A DNA stretch of 64,000 bases from Mercenaria mercenaria (taxonomy: Eukaryota > Mollusca > Bivalvia > Venerida > Veneridae): contig NC_069367.1 in NCBI RefSeq assembly GCF_021730395.1, forward strand, positions 10,910,501-10,974,500, read 5' to 3'. Numbering within the stretch: position 1 is the stretch's first letter; each line of letters starts with the position of its first letter. The notes under the pieces were generated by a model. It made no database searches. It was not told the origin of the DNA and saw nothing but the letters and a program-made list of their open reading frames with translations. The position numbers and the translations under genes are program-made. Positions 47,354 through 59,170 of this stretch are shown one piece after another.

Positions 47354-47532
47354 ACAGTCAAAACTGTATTAAGCAATCGGAGAAGGGAGTAGCACAATCT
47401 GACTGCTTAATGCATGTGGTTGTTTAAGGCAAGTTAAAGTTAGTATAAAATGTCAACGTGGGAATTTAACTAACTAGCTGCTTACGGCTAGTGACAGCTT
47501 AATACAGGTAGTCGCTAAAGCAGGTTCAACTG
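47354..47532. mobile_element. MITE abutting exon 4 of lipocalin copy 3
   Basis: ACAGTCAAAACTG and TGTATTAAGC at the left are mirrored by GCTTAATACA and CAGGTTCAACTGT at the right. It ends about 60 bp before the exon and is followed by a T-run that now forms the polypyrimidine tract. Confidence 0.7.
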
Positions 47533-47826
47533 TGTGTTGTTTTTTTTTTTTTCGGTAGGCAGTTTTGATAGTTTTCAGCTTCTGTATTCCAGGAAACAAC
47601 TGGACCGGTAAAATTATTTTGATTGGAACTGATTATAAAAGTTTTGCTATAACTTTGGGATGCCCAAAATAGTCGGTATTTGGTGATAAATGTGAAGATC
47701 CCGGCTTGTACATTACAACAAGACAACTCAAACCGCACCCGGAAGTACTGTGACGCGTGGAAAATGTCCTTCAAACCACATGGGGTATCTCAATTAACCA
47801 GTTGACGAGAGTATTTCACGGAACAC

Positions 47827-49080
47827 GTACGTATCTATGAGAATTGACTTATAGTTTATGTCGTCCATACTTGCAACATCTTTTTTCTGAATTAATGCAT
47901 ATGCAACTTTTGCAACACAGACGTAAAATTTTGTTTTAGTTTTACATTATGCTATAAACATACTATAAAAGCAAATGACCAGTATTAAAATTAATCAGTC
48001 TTAAAGTTCAGATCAATTGAAATTACTAGCTAAATCTCGGATTAAATGGTCATTCGTTAATCTTAACAAATGGTTTTGCTTTTTTCAAATTGGGGAATAC
48101 TTTTGCTATTTCTATCTTCAATAAGCTGGTTGATGATTGAACGAGTCCCCAAAACACGAAATATCGTGCCTCAAGTGTTTATGAGAAAGTCAAAGTCCTG
48201 TATTTCGAATATAACCTAGAACTATAGGGACATTATTTAAATATTTTTGATATGTCTTAGCTTATTAAGGTACATTCTATAGCCAAAATATCGACATTTT
48301 AGTGCTTGTCTTTACAACCATTTTGCGAATTTTTACTGAAGAATTACATAATTTGATGAATGAAATGCCTATTGAAAATGGTTTAGCTCTCCTTTGAAGT
48401 ATATATCTTGAAAAACTAATGCCAACTTGTACCGAAAATCCGGACAGAAGACAGAAAAAAATATTTTTAGGTGGTCATATTTTTTTCCCAAAATCGACAG
48501 CTGCTACATTCAAGCATTATTCTGCCTAAAAATTCTGACCAAAACGTACCTAGATAATATATCTACTTCCTGCGAGTCAATCAATTTTTAAATAAATTTG
48601 ATGAAAGTGCCTTTTAGAGTCGATAATTTCAGATAATTTTTATTTTCTCTTTTTTTCATGCAGACATCATCATTTCACAACTAATTTGAGATAAACATGC
48701 GTATCTATGACAAAAATCCATAATATCATTACAAGGGCAATACACATAAAAGTCAGATGTGTCAATTTATTTTTAGAAAGGGTTTGTAGCCCACAAAGTA
48801 ATTGACAGAATAAAATGTAAATTTCAGCATATTTTTTCACACAAAAATGTGTTAGTGCGTAGAAATGTGATCAGCTGAGCACATGGTCTTATGGATTTCA
48901 TAATTTTCGGCGCTTAACGTGAAAACAGTTAAAGCACAGGATTCACAAACATTAAATTTATGCTTAAATCTATATGCGATACATTATGCATATAATTATA
49001 ATTCACGATAATACCACATATGGAAGTAACTGGAATAAATTTGGACTATTTCCTTCGGAAGTTTACATGACTATCCTGTC
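47827..49080. other. Repeat-like, non-coding sequence
   Basis: The stretch from about 48275 (AAGGTACATTCTATAGCCAA, AAATATCGACATTTTAGTGC) to 48930 (AATTTTCGGCGCTTAAC) resembles a dispersed bivalve repeat with no protein I can recognise. It leads directly into the possible spliced transcript described next. Confidence 0.4.
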
Positions 49081-49217
49081 AAAAGGCCTCCCTCGTGTTT
49101 ACATATTTTGACATGTCGAGTTGTTCTGGGACTAGTAACAATGGTAAGTGCAAAGTTATATAGATTTATATGAATTAATTATTTTTGCAACGAGTTCAAA
49201 GTACGGTTGATAATCAG

Positions 49218-49356
49218 TCGACTCTATTTCAAGATCTGAGAATGATTTGCCTATTTTTGGGCGGAAAACATAGCATATGCATGCTTGTATCACTGCCACC
49301 ATAGATTATCATTAGATACCACAACAAATCATTCTCAGATCTTGAAATAGAGTCGA
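49218..49356. repeat. Perfect 32-bp inverted repeat with 75-nt loop
   Basis: Arms 49218-49249 and 49325-49356 are exact complements (TCGACTCTATTTCAAGATCT and on to GAGAATGATTTG). The loop contains GGCGGAAAACATAGCATATG. It could be a young small MITE or a hairpin RNA source. Confidence 0.92.
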
Positions 49357-50139
49357 TGCAGAATTAACGCATTGTTTCATAGATATGAATCGATCAGAAT
49401 AGACAGAATAGATCATTGTCATAGAAAAAACGTTGATGTACTTTTTGCATTCGAATTGACATAATTTGAACATAGACTCTGCATGTATGCCATAAAATAT
49501 GTCTGATTGGACGTGCTGAATCATCCGGCAAAAACCATCAATATTTCTAAAGTAACATTAATCAGAATCAAGGTCTACTGTGCATTTAATCCGTCATGTG
49601 TTTGTTTCAGATGAATGAATACCTGCACCATGGAAACAATGTCATTTGCAAACTTTTTGAACCTGTGCTGGGCGTTCACATTGACATTTCTTGTTCAACA
49701 GGAATACATGATGTCGACCAACAGTACAGCTAGGTAAATGTCAATGTTCTATAGATATATATATTCTACAATAATTTCGTAAAAAAAATGAACAATGTCT
49801 GTAAGTAAGCCAAAGAAAGGACACCTCTGCATAGCTGACATTAGGTCAAGGGTGTGAATGAAGCATGATCATGCACCAAAATATCAACAAATTTATACAT
49901 TTATACAATGGAATGAAATAACATACAGTAGGCCTATATTACAGCAAGATGTGATTAATAAATAGTATCATAATTATTTATTTTACATGGCATGCATGAA
50001 TTGTTCAACTTCATAAATCAACTGTGCTGTAGACCTAAAGAATCAGCATAAAGAAATGAAGCTACATGAGTAGTTTTAAGATACATAAATCCACACTTGT
50101 CAAGATTCTATATATAATACTGATTTCCTTATAATTATA

Positions 50140-52004
50140 TGGGTGGTTTTCAAAAAAATGGAACTTTTTCTTCTTTTTCACCTTACTTTAATTCAGGTCA
50201 GTTTTAGAATGTGTTTTGGGGCAAATCATATCCAAATTAATGTATTCAAGAAATGTGTGCAATTTCAGATGAATGACTCAAGCATTTTTAAAGTTATGTT
50301 AAATTATATAGCTAATTTTGTCCCCTCTGCACCAAAAGTGTGACATTTTGCATGAAGGATAGTTTTCAACTGTGTTTTACTTTTTCAAACCAAACTTAAT
50401 TGTCACAACTTTGGCTTTTTCTTATGTAATCTAAACTCTGCACATTTAAACAAAGTACTTTTACATTAACTACATTTTAATTCTTACCAATAGTTCATGT
50501 CTTAATTGTGATGGAAGCCCCTTCATAAAAAAATAGTGATAAATTTAAAAGTTGAACACTACAATTTCATAACCTCATTACTTTTCTTAAGATCTTTATC
50601 CTTACAGTTTTGAAGACACCTTATGATTTTATTGTTATATAAATCAACTTTCTCAGAATCTTCATATATGTCTATACACCCAAAAATGTCCCTTGTAAGT
50701 ATTCTTTAAATAAAATGGGTTTTTACTTTATTTCCCTCTAAATGGAAGTTACAATGGTTACAAAAGCAGCTTTCAGCTTCACATATTAAGCCAAAGTGAT
50801 GTCCCCTGTGCACCTTTTTTTGACATTCATCAATTATCATAGCATTTATATTGTAATATGTTTTGGCAGTTCTATATTCATAGCAGTGTGTAAGTTAAAT
50901 GCAGGCATTACTTGATAATTAAGCATTATATAAGAATCCTAGGACAATTTAAATTTTATTTTTTGCATTTTTCTCAAGTTGGCAATTTTCAGGTTTAAAA
51001 GGGGAAACATCAATTTTAATTAAAGTTTACCTACATATGTAAATATTCAGTAGCGAGTATTGTGTAGTTGAAAGAATTTTACTTACTATGAACATATTCC
51101 ATGAATATATATTTTGCTGCCATTTGTCCCCTGTGCATCTATAAAGTATGTATGGATTTTACCATTCCATTTTACCATGCATGGCATTTTGCCATTTTTC
51201 TACTGTGAATAAGCAGTGCATGTAAACTAAATGATTTCAATGTGTTAATTGTGTTTAAAGTCACTTATTTTTCATTTAAAGCATTACATGCTGCTGAATT
51301 TTCATGTTTGTGTTGTAAATTTTCAGTTTTGTAGTTATTTTGTGGAATAAACTAATTGTTCAATAGACTTTTGTCTTAAGATGATCACCATTATCTTGTT
51401 TTGAACAGAAAAACTAATAATGAATTATATTACACTGATTTTTAGTATGTGTCCCCTGTGCATCTCTTAAATAACTCAATTTTGAGTTGACAATTTTAGA
51501 AATTAAAATCACCAGACATTTTTTAAATTGGAATGTGGTTTATAAACCTGCAAAATGTGAAAAAAAATAGGTTTTATAATAATATGTTAATTATTTTTCA
51601 TTCAGCAACCACTTTTGTAGGTAAAATTTTAATTTTATGTCAGATTTGTGCAGAAAGGGTGATTTTAAAAACCAAAGTCCACAAACATTTATTAAATAAG
51701 TTTAAAACTATACACAAACACCTATTCATATATGTTGAAAAAAAAATTACTGTTATACATATTTCCTTGTCATAAAACACTGCAATATTTATCACCCATC
51801 TTACTGGAAATTCTCTGAACTTATGAACTGAAGGCTGTTCAAAATATTATCTGATTGGTATTTCTCAACACTTTCCCGAAGTTGTATATTTCCTTGAAAT
51901 TTGAATTAGTTGCTATCATAAAAAATAGGTGACCACCAAAAGAAATAGGTTTGAATTTCCAACCCCTATGTCACACTTCTGCTTCATTATTTTGAAAACC
52001 ACCA
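50140..52004. mobile_element. Unfamiliar terminal-inverted-repeat element, about 1.9 kb
   Basis: The left end GGTGGTTTTCAAAAAAATGG mirrors the right end CATTATTTTGAAAACCACC. ATATG lies at both flanks, with one extra A on the right, as a possible target duplication. Inside, TGTCCCCTGTGCA-C recurs near 50805, 51126 and 51447, about 320 bp apart, with a related TGTCCCCTCTGCACC near 50322. Frames 50143-50343 and 51533-51775 are open but resemble nothing I know. Probably a non-autonomous DNA transposon, superfamily undetermined. Confidence 0.6.
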
Positions 52005-52444
52005 ATATGTTTCCTCATAGTTTTTTTATATAATAATATACTTATTTCAGATGAAGATATAAATTTATTCAAAAAAATAATGGGACAATGAATGCTAAAA
52101 TTGCCAAGAAGAAGACTGCCAATTTACACACCATTTTATACAGGTAGGTGCTTAAAAGTGTTTTGAAAATAGATATGGCATTCAGCACTTATTTTACAAA
52201 CTAACTGATTTTAGAATTATGTACATTGTACTTTTTAAATTGTTTTTAATGTGAAGTGTCAGCAATGAAAATTTATAGAGAAATCACAGTTTAATTGTGA
52301 AAGAAAAATTTATGTATATATAAATGTACATGTTGTGCTTTTTTTTAGTTACAGAAATGATATGGTAACAAAAAGCCCTCAATGCAGCCAGTTCTGGAGA
52401 TTTGGTTAGACTATGAACAGTAGACATCAAAAGGTACAGGATAG

Positions 52445-53560
52445 TTTAGAGCTGCATTTTTTAAATTTTTTTATGTAATTACTATTTATCAGTTCAAATG
52501 AAACTTGGTACATCAGCATGAAGTGGACAGGCACATATGTCAGGACTATCAATTTGATTATTTGTTTCTTCAGTTATTATGTCATTTTCTTTTTCAAATT
52601 GTCATATCATACCTTCCTTCATACGTTTGCCCTTAAAACTCTCTTTCTGCAGATTCCATCATATTCAAATGGATCATGGTATACTTCATGGCCAAGCAGC
52701 AGAATTATACACATACTATAGTGGATTTTACATCTGATGACAGTTTTCTAAAGTTTTTGGTTCTTTTAGAATCTTGAATTAAATGAAACAGTTACAGTTT
52801 CTTTTCTTTTGTTCTTTATGTACTCAGCTCCTCCCCCACTTTGTATCCAATGCCCTTGAAACTTGTAATACACTTTTACCTTAAATGTAAAGGCCTTTAT
52901 CTATTTTAGCCTAAAATCTAAATTTGGAGTGTTATGCCCTTTTTTATATTATAAGAATTATATTTCATCTCCTCCTACATTTTTCATACTGTGTCACATG
53001 CAAAAGTAACTTGATATGAAATTATCAACATGAAGTAGGCATGCACATATTGCAAGACTTCATTTCAGGTTACTTTTTATTGAGTGATGTCCTTTAAAAT
53101 ATCACAAATACACTTGTTACATTGTGGTATGCCTACTCACAGTTTCAAACAATTCATAAGAAATTTAGTATACATTTTGGACATGAAGTGATCATGTGCC
53201 TTATATATACTGTTAGTTGAAAATGGAATGCATGAAGACATACAGACACATATATATCATCTGTTTGAATTCAAAGCTGTATTTCTTAGTCTTTATTATT
53301 TGTGTAAGGTACTGTTTTTCCACTTCTTAATGACATTTTCTTGATAATGTCTGTCAGACTGATAATATTATAATTGTAAGATTTTACATTCTAAAATTTT
53401 GTGTTTTTATGAACATATAAAACATGTAAAGTTTATACTAGTTTAAAAATAGCCAGATTTTTCCATTTCAGATGATCATCTAAAGGGCCACAATTGTTTA
53501 AAGCACTGGTCAACAAAAACTGAACTATTGGATGGATCATACATGTGCAGAATGTACTAC
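52445..53560. other. No gene seen
   Basis: AT-rich sequence with phrases of the degenerate 'gaaacttg-tac-t-agcatgaa' tandem repeat type near 52495, 52860 and 53015 (for example AAACTTGGTACATCAGCATG). Open frames are short and unfamiliar. Confidence 0.4.
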
Positions 53561-53564
53561 CATA

Positions 53565-54060
53565 TTTCCAGAATCAGAGAAATAGAAATATCAAGTATTA
53601 GAGAGAAAGAAATGTATGCATCATGTATGAAGAACTGCCTAAGAATAATTTGCAAAATACATTGAAATCTAACAATTGCTAATTGCATAATGCATATGGA
53701 AGTTAAGAAAGGTGTACTCTTCTGGAAAATATGTGTCCAATGCAACATTTCTTTTTCAATTTTGTGAGCATAATTCTACATAAAAATTTTAACATGGCTA
53801 CAGGGATAATACAAAAGTTTTAATCTTATTTCCAAACACATTGGGGGAATCAGAGAAGAAATATCAAGAATTAGGGAAAAAGAAATAATTGTCATGAATG
53901 AAAAACTTGCTTTTTATTAATTTACAAAATACTTTTTAGCCTCACAACAGTTACTGTTAATAATATTATGAATATGGAAGTTAAAAGTGTGGATTTTGAT
54001 TAATCTTCAACTTCTCTGAGCATAGTTCTACATATAAATTGTAACTTTATAAAATAGTCT
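53565..54060 (+). repeat. Tandem duplication, unit about 278 bp, two copies
   Basis: AATCAGAGAAATAGAAATAT with AGTATTAGAGAGAAAGAAAT near 53570 recurs near 53849 as AATCAGAGAAGAAATATCAA and ATTAGGGAAAAAGAAAT. Later markers (AATATGGAAGTTAA, GAGCATA-TTCTACATA) also repeat in order. Confidence 0.75.
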
Positions 54061-54109
54061 TGTAGAAAAAGTGTAAGACTTTCATACTTGTTTGATAGAA
54101 AATGTTTCT

Positions 54110-54625
54110 GGATGTTTCAATGTAAGTTTGCTAGACCCAGACCACTAGCTCCTAAGTCAAGGTTACACGTAGATGTCAAAGGTTAAAAGGGTCTGTTTCT
54201 GTCTGGTCAATAACTGCCATACATAAAGGGATTTTGGAATTACTCGTCATAAATGTTCACCATAAATAGACAACGTGTTATGCGCAAAACCCAAACCCTT
54301 GCTCCAAGGTCAAGGTCACACGTAGAGGTCAAAGGTTAATAGAGTCTTTTTTGTGTCTGGTCAATAACTCTGCGATTCATGAAGGGACTTTTAGATAACT
54401 TGGCATAAATGTTCACCATAATGAAACAAGGTGTCATGCCCAAGACCAAGACCCCTAGCTCGAAGGTCGCACTTAGAGGCCAATGGTCAGATACAAAAAT
54501 GACGTTGTCCCGAGCATTTCTTGTTCATGCATGGAGGAATTTTGATGTACAATGGCAAAAATGTTCATCATCATGAGATGGTGTGTCATGAGTAAGAACC
54601 AGGCCACTAATCCTTTGCTGTTACT
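54110..54625 (+). repeat. Degenerate tandem repeat, about 155 bp per unit, three units
   Basis: The marker AAATGTTCACCATAA occurs near 54251, 54408 and, as AATGTTCATCATCA, near 54560. Each is preceded by GGTCAATAACT-type and followed by GGTGTCATGC-CAAGACC and CAAGGTCACAC-TAGAGGTCA segments. Confidence 0.75.
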
Positions 54626-54641
54626 GTAAAGTTCTATTCTA

Positions 54642-54851
54642 TTAACCCTTATGCTGAACATGATTTATTCTGTCTTTGCGACCAGTGTAGATCACGATCA
54701 GCCTGCACATCCATGCAGGCTGATGATGATCAGCACTGTTCGCCATTCAATCAGTATATTTTTGGTAAGCATCCCTTTTAACAGTTAATGGTACTGTCCA
54801 AATTGAAAAATGGACAAGTTCATTATAGAAATTCAGCAGGGTAAGGGTTAA
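54642..54851 (+). mobile_element. TTAA MITE, complete copy
   Basis: It begins TTAACCCTTATGCTGAACAT and ends AGCAGGGTAAGGGTTAA, giving TTAACCCTTA inverted ends with TTAA at both borders, as in piggyBac-type target sites. It is 210 bp. Truncated or diverged relatives are at 20435-20600, 40108-40320 and 59072-59170. Confidence 0.9.
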
Positions 54852-55429
54852 TATTAGCCCTAGGAGAAAATTGGGACTACTTTTCTGTAGTACAACACGC
54901 ATGTTACATCCAGTTTTTGATGTATTTTGACCTAAGGCTACTGATAAGTACTTTTGTGTGGACTTAGATTTTTTTCAGATTAACTTCTCTTTGTTGTCAC
55001 TATAACAAACGATTATTCTTGAAACTTTTTATCCTGGTTGTTAGAATTGGATATGTCATTGTTTTGGCTTTCTGTCTATCAAACTTATAGTTTTGTACAG
55101 AAAATGTTTTATTATATCATCTACCTGACGAGCATATATTTAACATCCTGGTACTCTTGTTTTATTTTGTTCATGCCAAGATGCTGTATTGGCATACAGT
55201 ATGTATGATGAAAATGTCCTTAGGCAGGGGACGTTGCTAACTCTGTTACAAATTCTTGTTGTTGTTTTTTCTGGAGTTGTTGCCCTATTTGATCTTGAAC
55301 TAATTCATCACATCGTGAACTCGTGAACTTAAGTCGAACAGATCCATCCAACTGAATTGAAACTAGGTATACATCAGAAGCATGAAATGAATATGTACAT
55401 GTTGCCCTGACTTTTATGATCTATTATTA

Positions 55430-56555
55430 TGTCTCCCCTAGGAGACATATTGTTTTTGCCCTGTCCGTCCGTCCTTCCGTCCGTCCGTCCGTACGTCACA
55501 CTTCATTTCCGAGCAATAACTGGAGAACCATTTGACCTAGAACCTTCAAACTTCATAGGGTTGTAGGGCTACTGGAGTAGACGACCCCTATTGTTTTTGG
55601 GGTCACTCCGTCAAAGGTCAAGGTCACAGGGGCCTGAACATTGAAAACCATTTCCGATCAATAACTAGAGAACCACTTGACCCAGAATGTTGAAACTTCA
55701 TAGGATGATTGGTCATGAACAGTAGATGACCCCTATTGATCTTGGAGTCACTCCATCAAAGGTCAAGGTCACAGGGGCCTGAACATTGAAAACCATTTCC
55801 GATCAATAACCAGAGAACCACTTGACCCAGAATGTTGAAACTTCATAGGATGATTGGTCATGAACAGTAAATGTCCCCTATTGATTTTGGGGTCACTCCG
55901 TCAAAGGTCAAGGTCACAGGGGCCTGAACATTGAAAACCATTTCCGGTCAGTAACTTGAGAACCACTTTACCCAGAATGTTGAAACTTAATAGGATGATT
56001 GGTCATGCAGAGTAGATGACCCCTATTGATTTTAGGGTCACTCTGTTAAAGGTCAAGGCCACAGGGGCCTGAACATGGAAAACCATTTCCAATCAATAAC
56101 TTGAGAACCTCTCGACCCAGAATGTTGAAACTTCATAGGATGATTGTTCATGCAGAGTAAATGACCCCCATTGTTTTTGGGGTCAGTCTATTAAAGGTCA
56201 AGGTCACAGTGGCCTGTTCATGTAAAATCATTTTTGGGAAATAACTTGAGAACCACTTGACCTACAATGTTGAAACTTAATAGGATGATTGGACATGCAG
56301 AGTAGATGACCCCTATTTATTTTGAGGTCATCTGATCAAAGGTCAAGGTCACAGGAGCCTGAACAGTGACTTGAGAACCACTAGGCCAAGAGTGTTGAAA
56401 TTTAGCGGGATGACTGGACATGCCAAGTAGATGATCCCTACTGCAGCCAACCATCACTGTCTCTTTGACTTTCGCTCCTGACCCCTATTGACTTCTTGCC
56501 TATAGGACTTTGCATTGGGGGAGACATGCGCTTTTTTACAAAAGCATTTTCTAGT
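55430..56555 (+). repeat. 145-bp tandem array with (TCCG)n head
   Basis: It starts with the palindrome ATGTCTCC-CCTA-GGAGACAT and a (TCCG)n tract near 55465. About six to seven units then follow (GAAAACCATTTCCGATCAAT, GAACCACTTGACCCAGAATG, TTGGTCATG, GGTCAAGGTCACAGGGGCCT). GAAAACCATTT occurs at 55643, 55788, 55933 and 56078, exactly 145 bp apart. The array ends with GGGGGAGACATGCGCTTTTT, which echoes the start. The period is not a multiple of three, so it is non-coding. Confidence 0.93.
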
Positions 56556-56559
56556 TTTG

Positions 56560-57640
56560 TCTGGAGTTGTGGCCCTTCTTTAACGACGAATGACAACTAC
56601 ATTGTAGTTTCCTTCTCTTCATTTCAAATAAAACTTGTTAAACATCATAAATATTATGTAGACATGCGCATTTGTTTCTTGTTCAGTTGTTTAACTTCTA
56701 TATATTTTCCTTAATAACATTATTGACCCGTCGTTATTATAAATTATTGAATGAAACATTTTTTACCTCCGTGAAGGAATATTGTCAAACTATACCGATA
56801 AGGGGAAGAGTTTGCTTCCTTTTGTAGCACAACTGTCTATGCATTATTGTGTCTTGCTCATATATAACACTTTTATTTGTGTGAACATGCATGAATTTGT
56901 TATACTGCAAATTAAAACAGTCATCATTGATTACTTGTCGTCACTTTCCTCCTTTTTATCGTAAATAGTACAGTCATACACAGAAGATGCTGTATACTAA
57001 ACATATTTTCTCAAAATTCAGACCAAAAAATCTATCAGATGCCACCATTACATAACTATATTTCAAACTTTTGCAGGGGGAGAACACCCTGACTCCTACT
57101 CATGCTGGGAGCTATGTGTCTCGCTGGTGACACATTCTTTCTAAACTGTTGCCTCGCTGCATCAAATAAAGGTATTTCTGGATCCGGACTAGCGTGGGAA
57201 GCCGTTGACAATAATTGTCAGAAGAAATCTTTACCTACATTAAAGATCCAACTTAAATTGTGCTAATTAATGTTAATTGGCATTCATCCGAGTTTCTTAT
57301 ATTGTCAATTTGCAGGTAGAAAAATGGTTAGAATTTGTCAGACTGGATTCCCAGGCTAGATCCGGACTTGCCCTTAAGTATGATAAAGGCCTTTAAGGTC
57401 GATGTCGGAAGAAGGATCTAGCAAAGTTTTACAACATTTAAGCTTATCAACGACGTCGGCAGAGATTATGAAGTTGTTCTGTTGTCAGGCTCAAGATGCA
57501 GGCATACTTAAACTCCAAAACGACGCCCGTTTTTGTACAATAAAACTCCATCAAGTTTGAATAAATAGTTCAAATGGTTATGAATTTTGTACAGTAATCA
57601 TTTCTGCGTACAGAATGAAGTATTACCATTAGTGGATTCA
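56560..57640. other. No gene seen
   Basis: No protein family was recognised. Near 57185 and 57360, GGATCCGGACTAGC and TAGATCCGGACTTGCC mark a short imperfect local repeat. Confidence 0.4.
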
Positions 57641-57649
57641 TAGATGAGG

Positions 57650-58135
57650 TCGGAGTTGGGGGGGGGGGGGGGGGGGGGCACCGGACGCTCCCGCCCCTAA
57701 AATCGCCGGAGCATAGGTAATTTGTCTTATGTTCTGGGGAAAATAATTGCAAAATATACATTTTTTCTTTGCTCGCTACGCTTGGGTACATAATTTGTCT
57801 TTTATTCTGACTGAAGAATATGAAATATGCATTTTTTTCTCGCTCGCTACGTTTGCACTTATAATCTTTTGTTCCGGCTGAAAAATATGCATATTTTTTC
57901 TCGCTTGCTACGCTCGAAAACTTAATTTGTCTTCTGTTCTGGGTTAAACATAAAAATGCATTTTTATCTCTATCTCACAGGTAATTTGTGTTACTTGTTT
58001 TTTTTTTTTTTTTTTTTTTTTTTTTATTGATGGAAAAAAATGCATTTCCCCCCCCCCCCCCCCCCATTTGCTCTAGTCTTCAAATATTTTACGCCCCCTC
58101 TTACACCAAATACTGTATCTGCCCCTGAGGTAGTC
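57650..58135. repeat. hAT-like terminal region with CTCGCTCGCTACG tandem repeats
   Basis: After a G-run (57658-57678) come three units of about 61-76 bp marked by TTTTTCTCGCTCGCTACG-T-G near 57760, 57836 and 57897. Long T (from 58000) and C (from 58048) runs follow. It closes with CTGTATCTGCCCCTG, whose complement CAGGGGCAGATACAG resembles hAT ends such as that at 32739. No transposase was found here. Confidence 0.55.
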
Positions 58136-58139
58136 AATT

Positions 58140-59071
58140 TTTTAAAAAACGTAATGGATGTAAGAATTTTTTTACAAAGTTTGGAACGATAACGCTTTTA
58201 TCATATTAAGTAAACCGTTTGAAAAAAATGTTGGATAGTTCAATGAATCAGATATTCTAGATTTCATTTCAGGTTGTAGAATATTTTGGAAAAAAAATAT
58301 TTATTATTCTTCAAATACTTTTTGACTGTACTATTAGAATAGTGTTATTGGATCTATAAAATCTGCCGAGAATGATAATGGGGATAAAGAACTCTCCCTT
58401 CAGGTAAACGGCGTGAAGAACTATCCTTTATTTTATTTGGCGGGAATCGAGCACGTTTTCACCGTGCAATATTAGTATTTATAGTAACAAAAAAGTAGTC
58501 CGTCATGTCAACAAAACACGATGAAAACAATCGTCTGAAGCATTTTAAAGTATATTTTCAATCGTAAATTGTCAGCCTTTTAGAAAAAGTTTGGGTAATT
58601 TAAAGGGTGGCAGGAACTAGATACATGTCTTGTCTGTCTATTAATACATTTTAAATGGACTCCGCGTGTATTTTGAAGCAACCCTTGATTTTGAAAAAAC
58701 ATGACCAATTTTGTTATCAAATTCGTCGTCGTACGACTTATGAAAGAGTCGTAGTCGTAGTTTGATTATCTAGTCGTATACTTCGTTCCAAGACGAATCT
58801 AATGGTGTATACTTTTTATGACTTTTGTCCAGTAACAAACCCGCCAATCTAATTTATTTAGACCCACTATTTTTCCGATAGAATGAACCTTAACGTACAT
58901 ACTAATAGCGCGCGTTTTCTCTGTATGTGTTCATTCTATAACGGTAAGTTTTTATTGTTTTAAAAAGTAGACAGAATTTTATATGTTATTATATATACTA
59001 TACATTAATTCAAATTATTTGCATCTTTTCCATTTGAATTAGATTAGATTGTACTGGTCCTATATTCATGT
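58140..59071. other. No gene seen
   Basis: AT-rich intron-4 sequence of lipocalin copy 3. A GTCGTA-rich patch at 58725-58790 (GTCGTACGACTT, AGTCGTAGTCGTAG) is a short degenerate repeat. Confidence 0.4.
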
Positions 59072-59170
59072 TTAACCTGCTAAATTTCTGAAATGGACTG
59101 GTCCACAATCCAATTTGGGCATTACCAGTTATTATTCAAAGGGGTGTTCACCGAAAATTTACTGACTGAA
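59072..59170 (-). mobile_element. TTAA MITE fragment just upstream of lipocalin copy 3 exon 5
   Basis: CTGCTAAATTTCTGAAATGG, ATTCAAAGGGGTGTTCACCG and AATTTACTGACTGAAT match the complement of the right half of the 40108-40320 copy. The left half is missing. Confidence 0.75.

Larger units (their letters stand above)
49080..52440 (+). other. Possible spliced non-coding transcript or transposon-like transcript
   Basis: Consecutive exon-like blocks with GT-AG edges: one ending ACTAGTAACAATG before GTAAGT (49141); 49611-49733 (TTTCAG before ATGAATGAATACC, ending CAGCTAG before GTAAATG); 52051-52141 (TTTCAG before ATGAAGATATAAAT, ending TATACAG before GTAGGTG); and one after TTACAG near 52352. The second block reads as a 40-codon frame from its own ATG and stops at TAG, with no family similarity. 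Coding capacity overall is poor. The 50.1-52.0 kb element would lie in an intron. Confidence 0.25.

Noticed and set aside
55430-56555. CRISPR-like array
   Set aside because: Units are directly adjacent 145-bp tandem repeats with no unique spacers, and the genome is eukaryotic.
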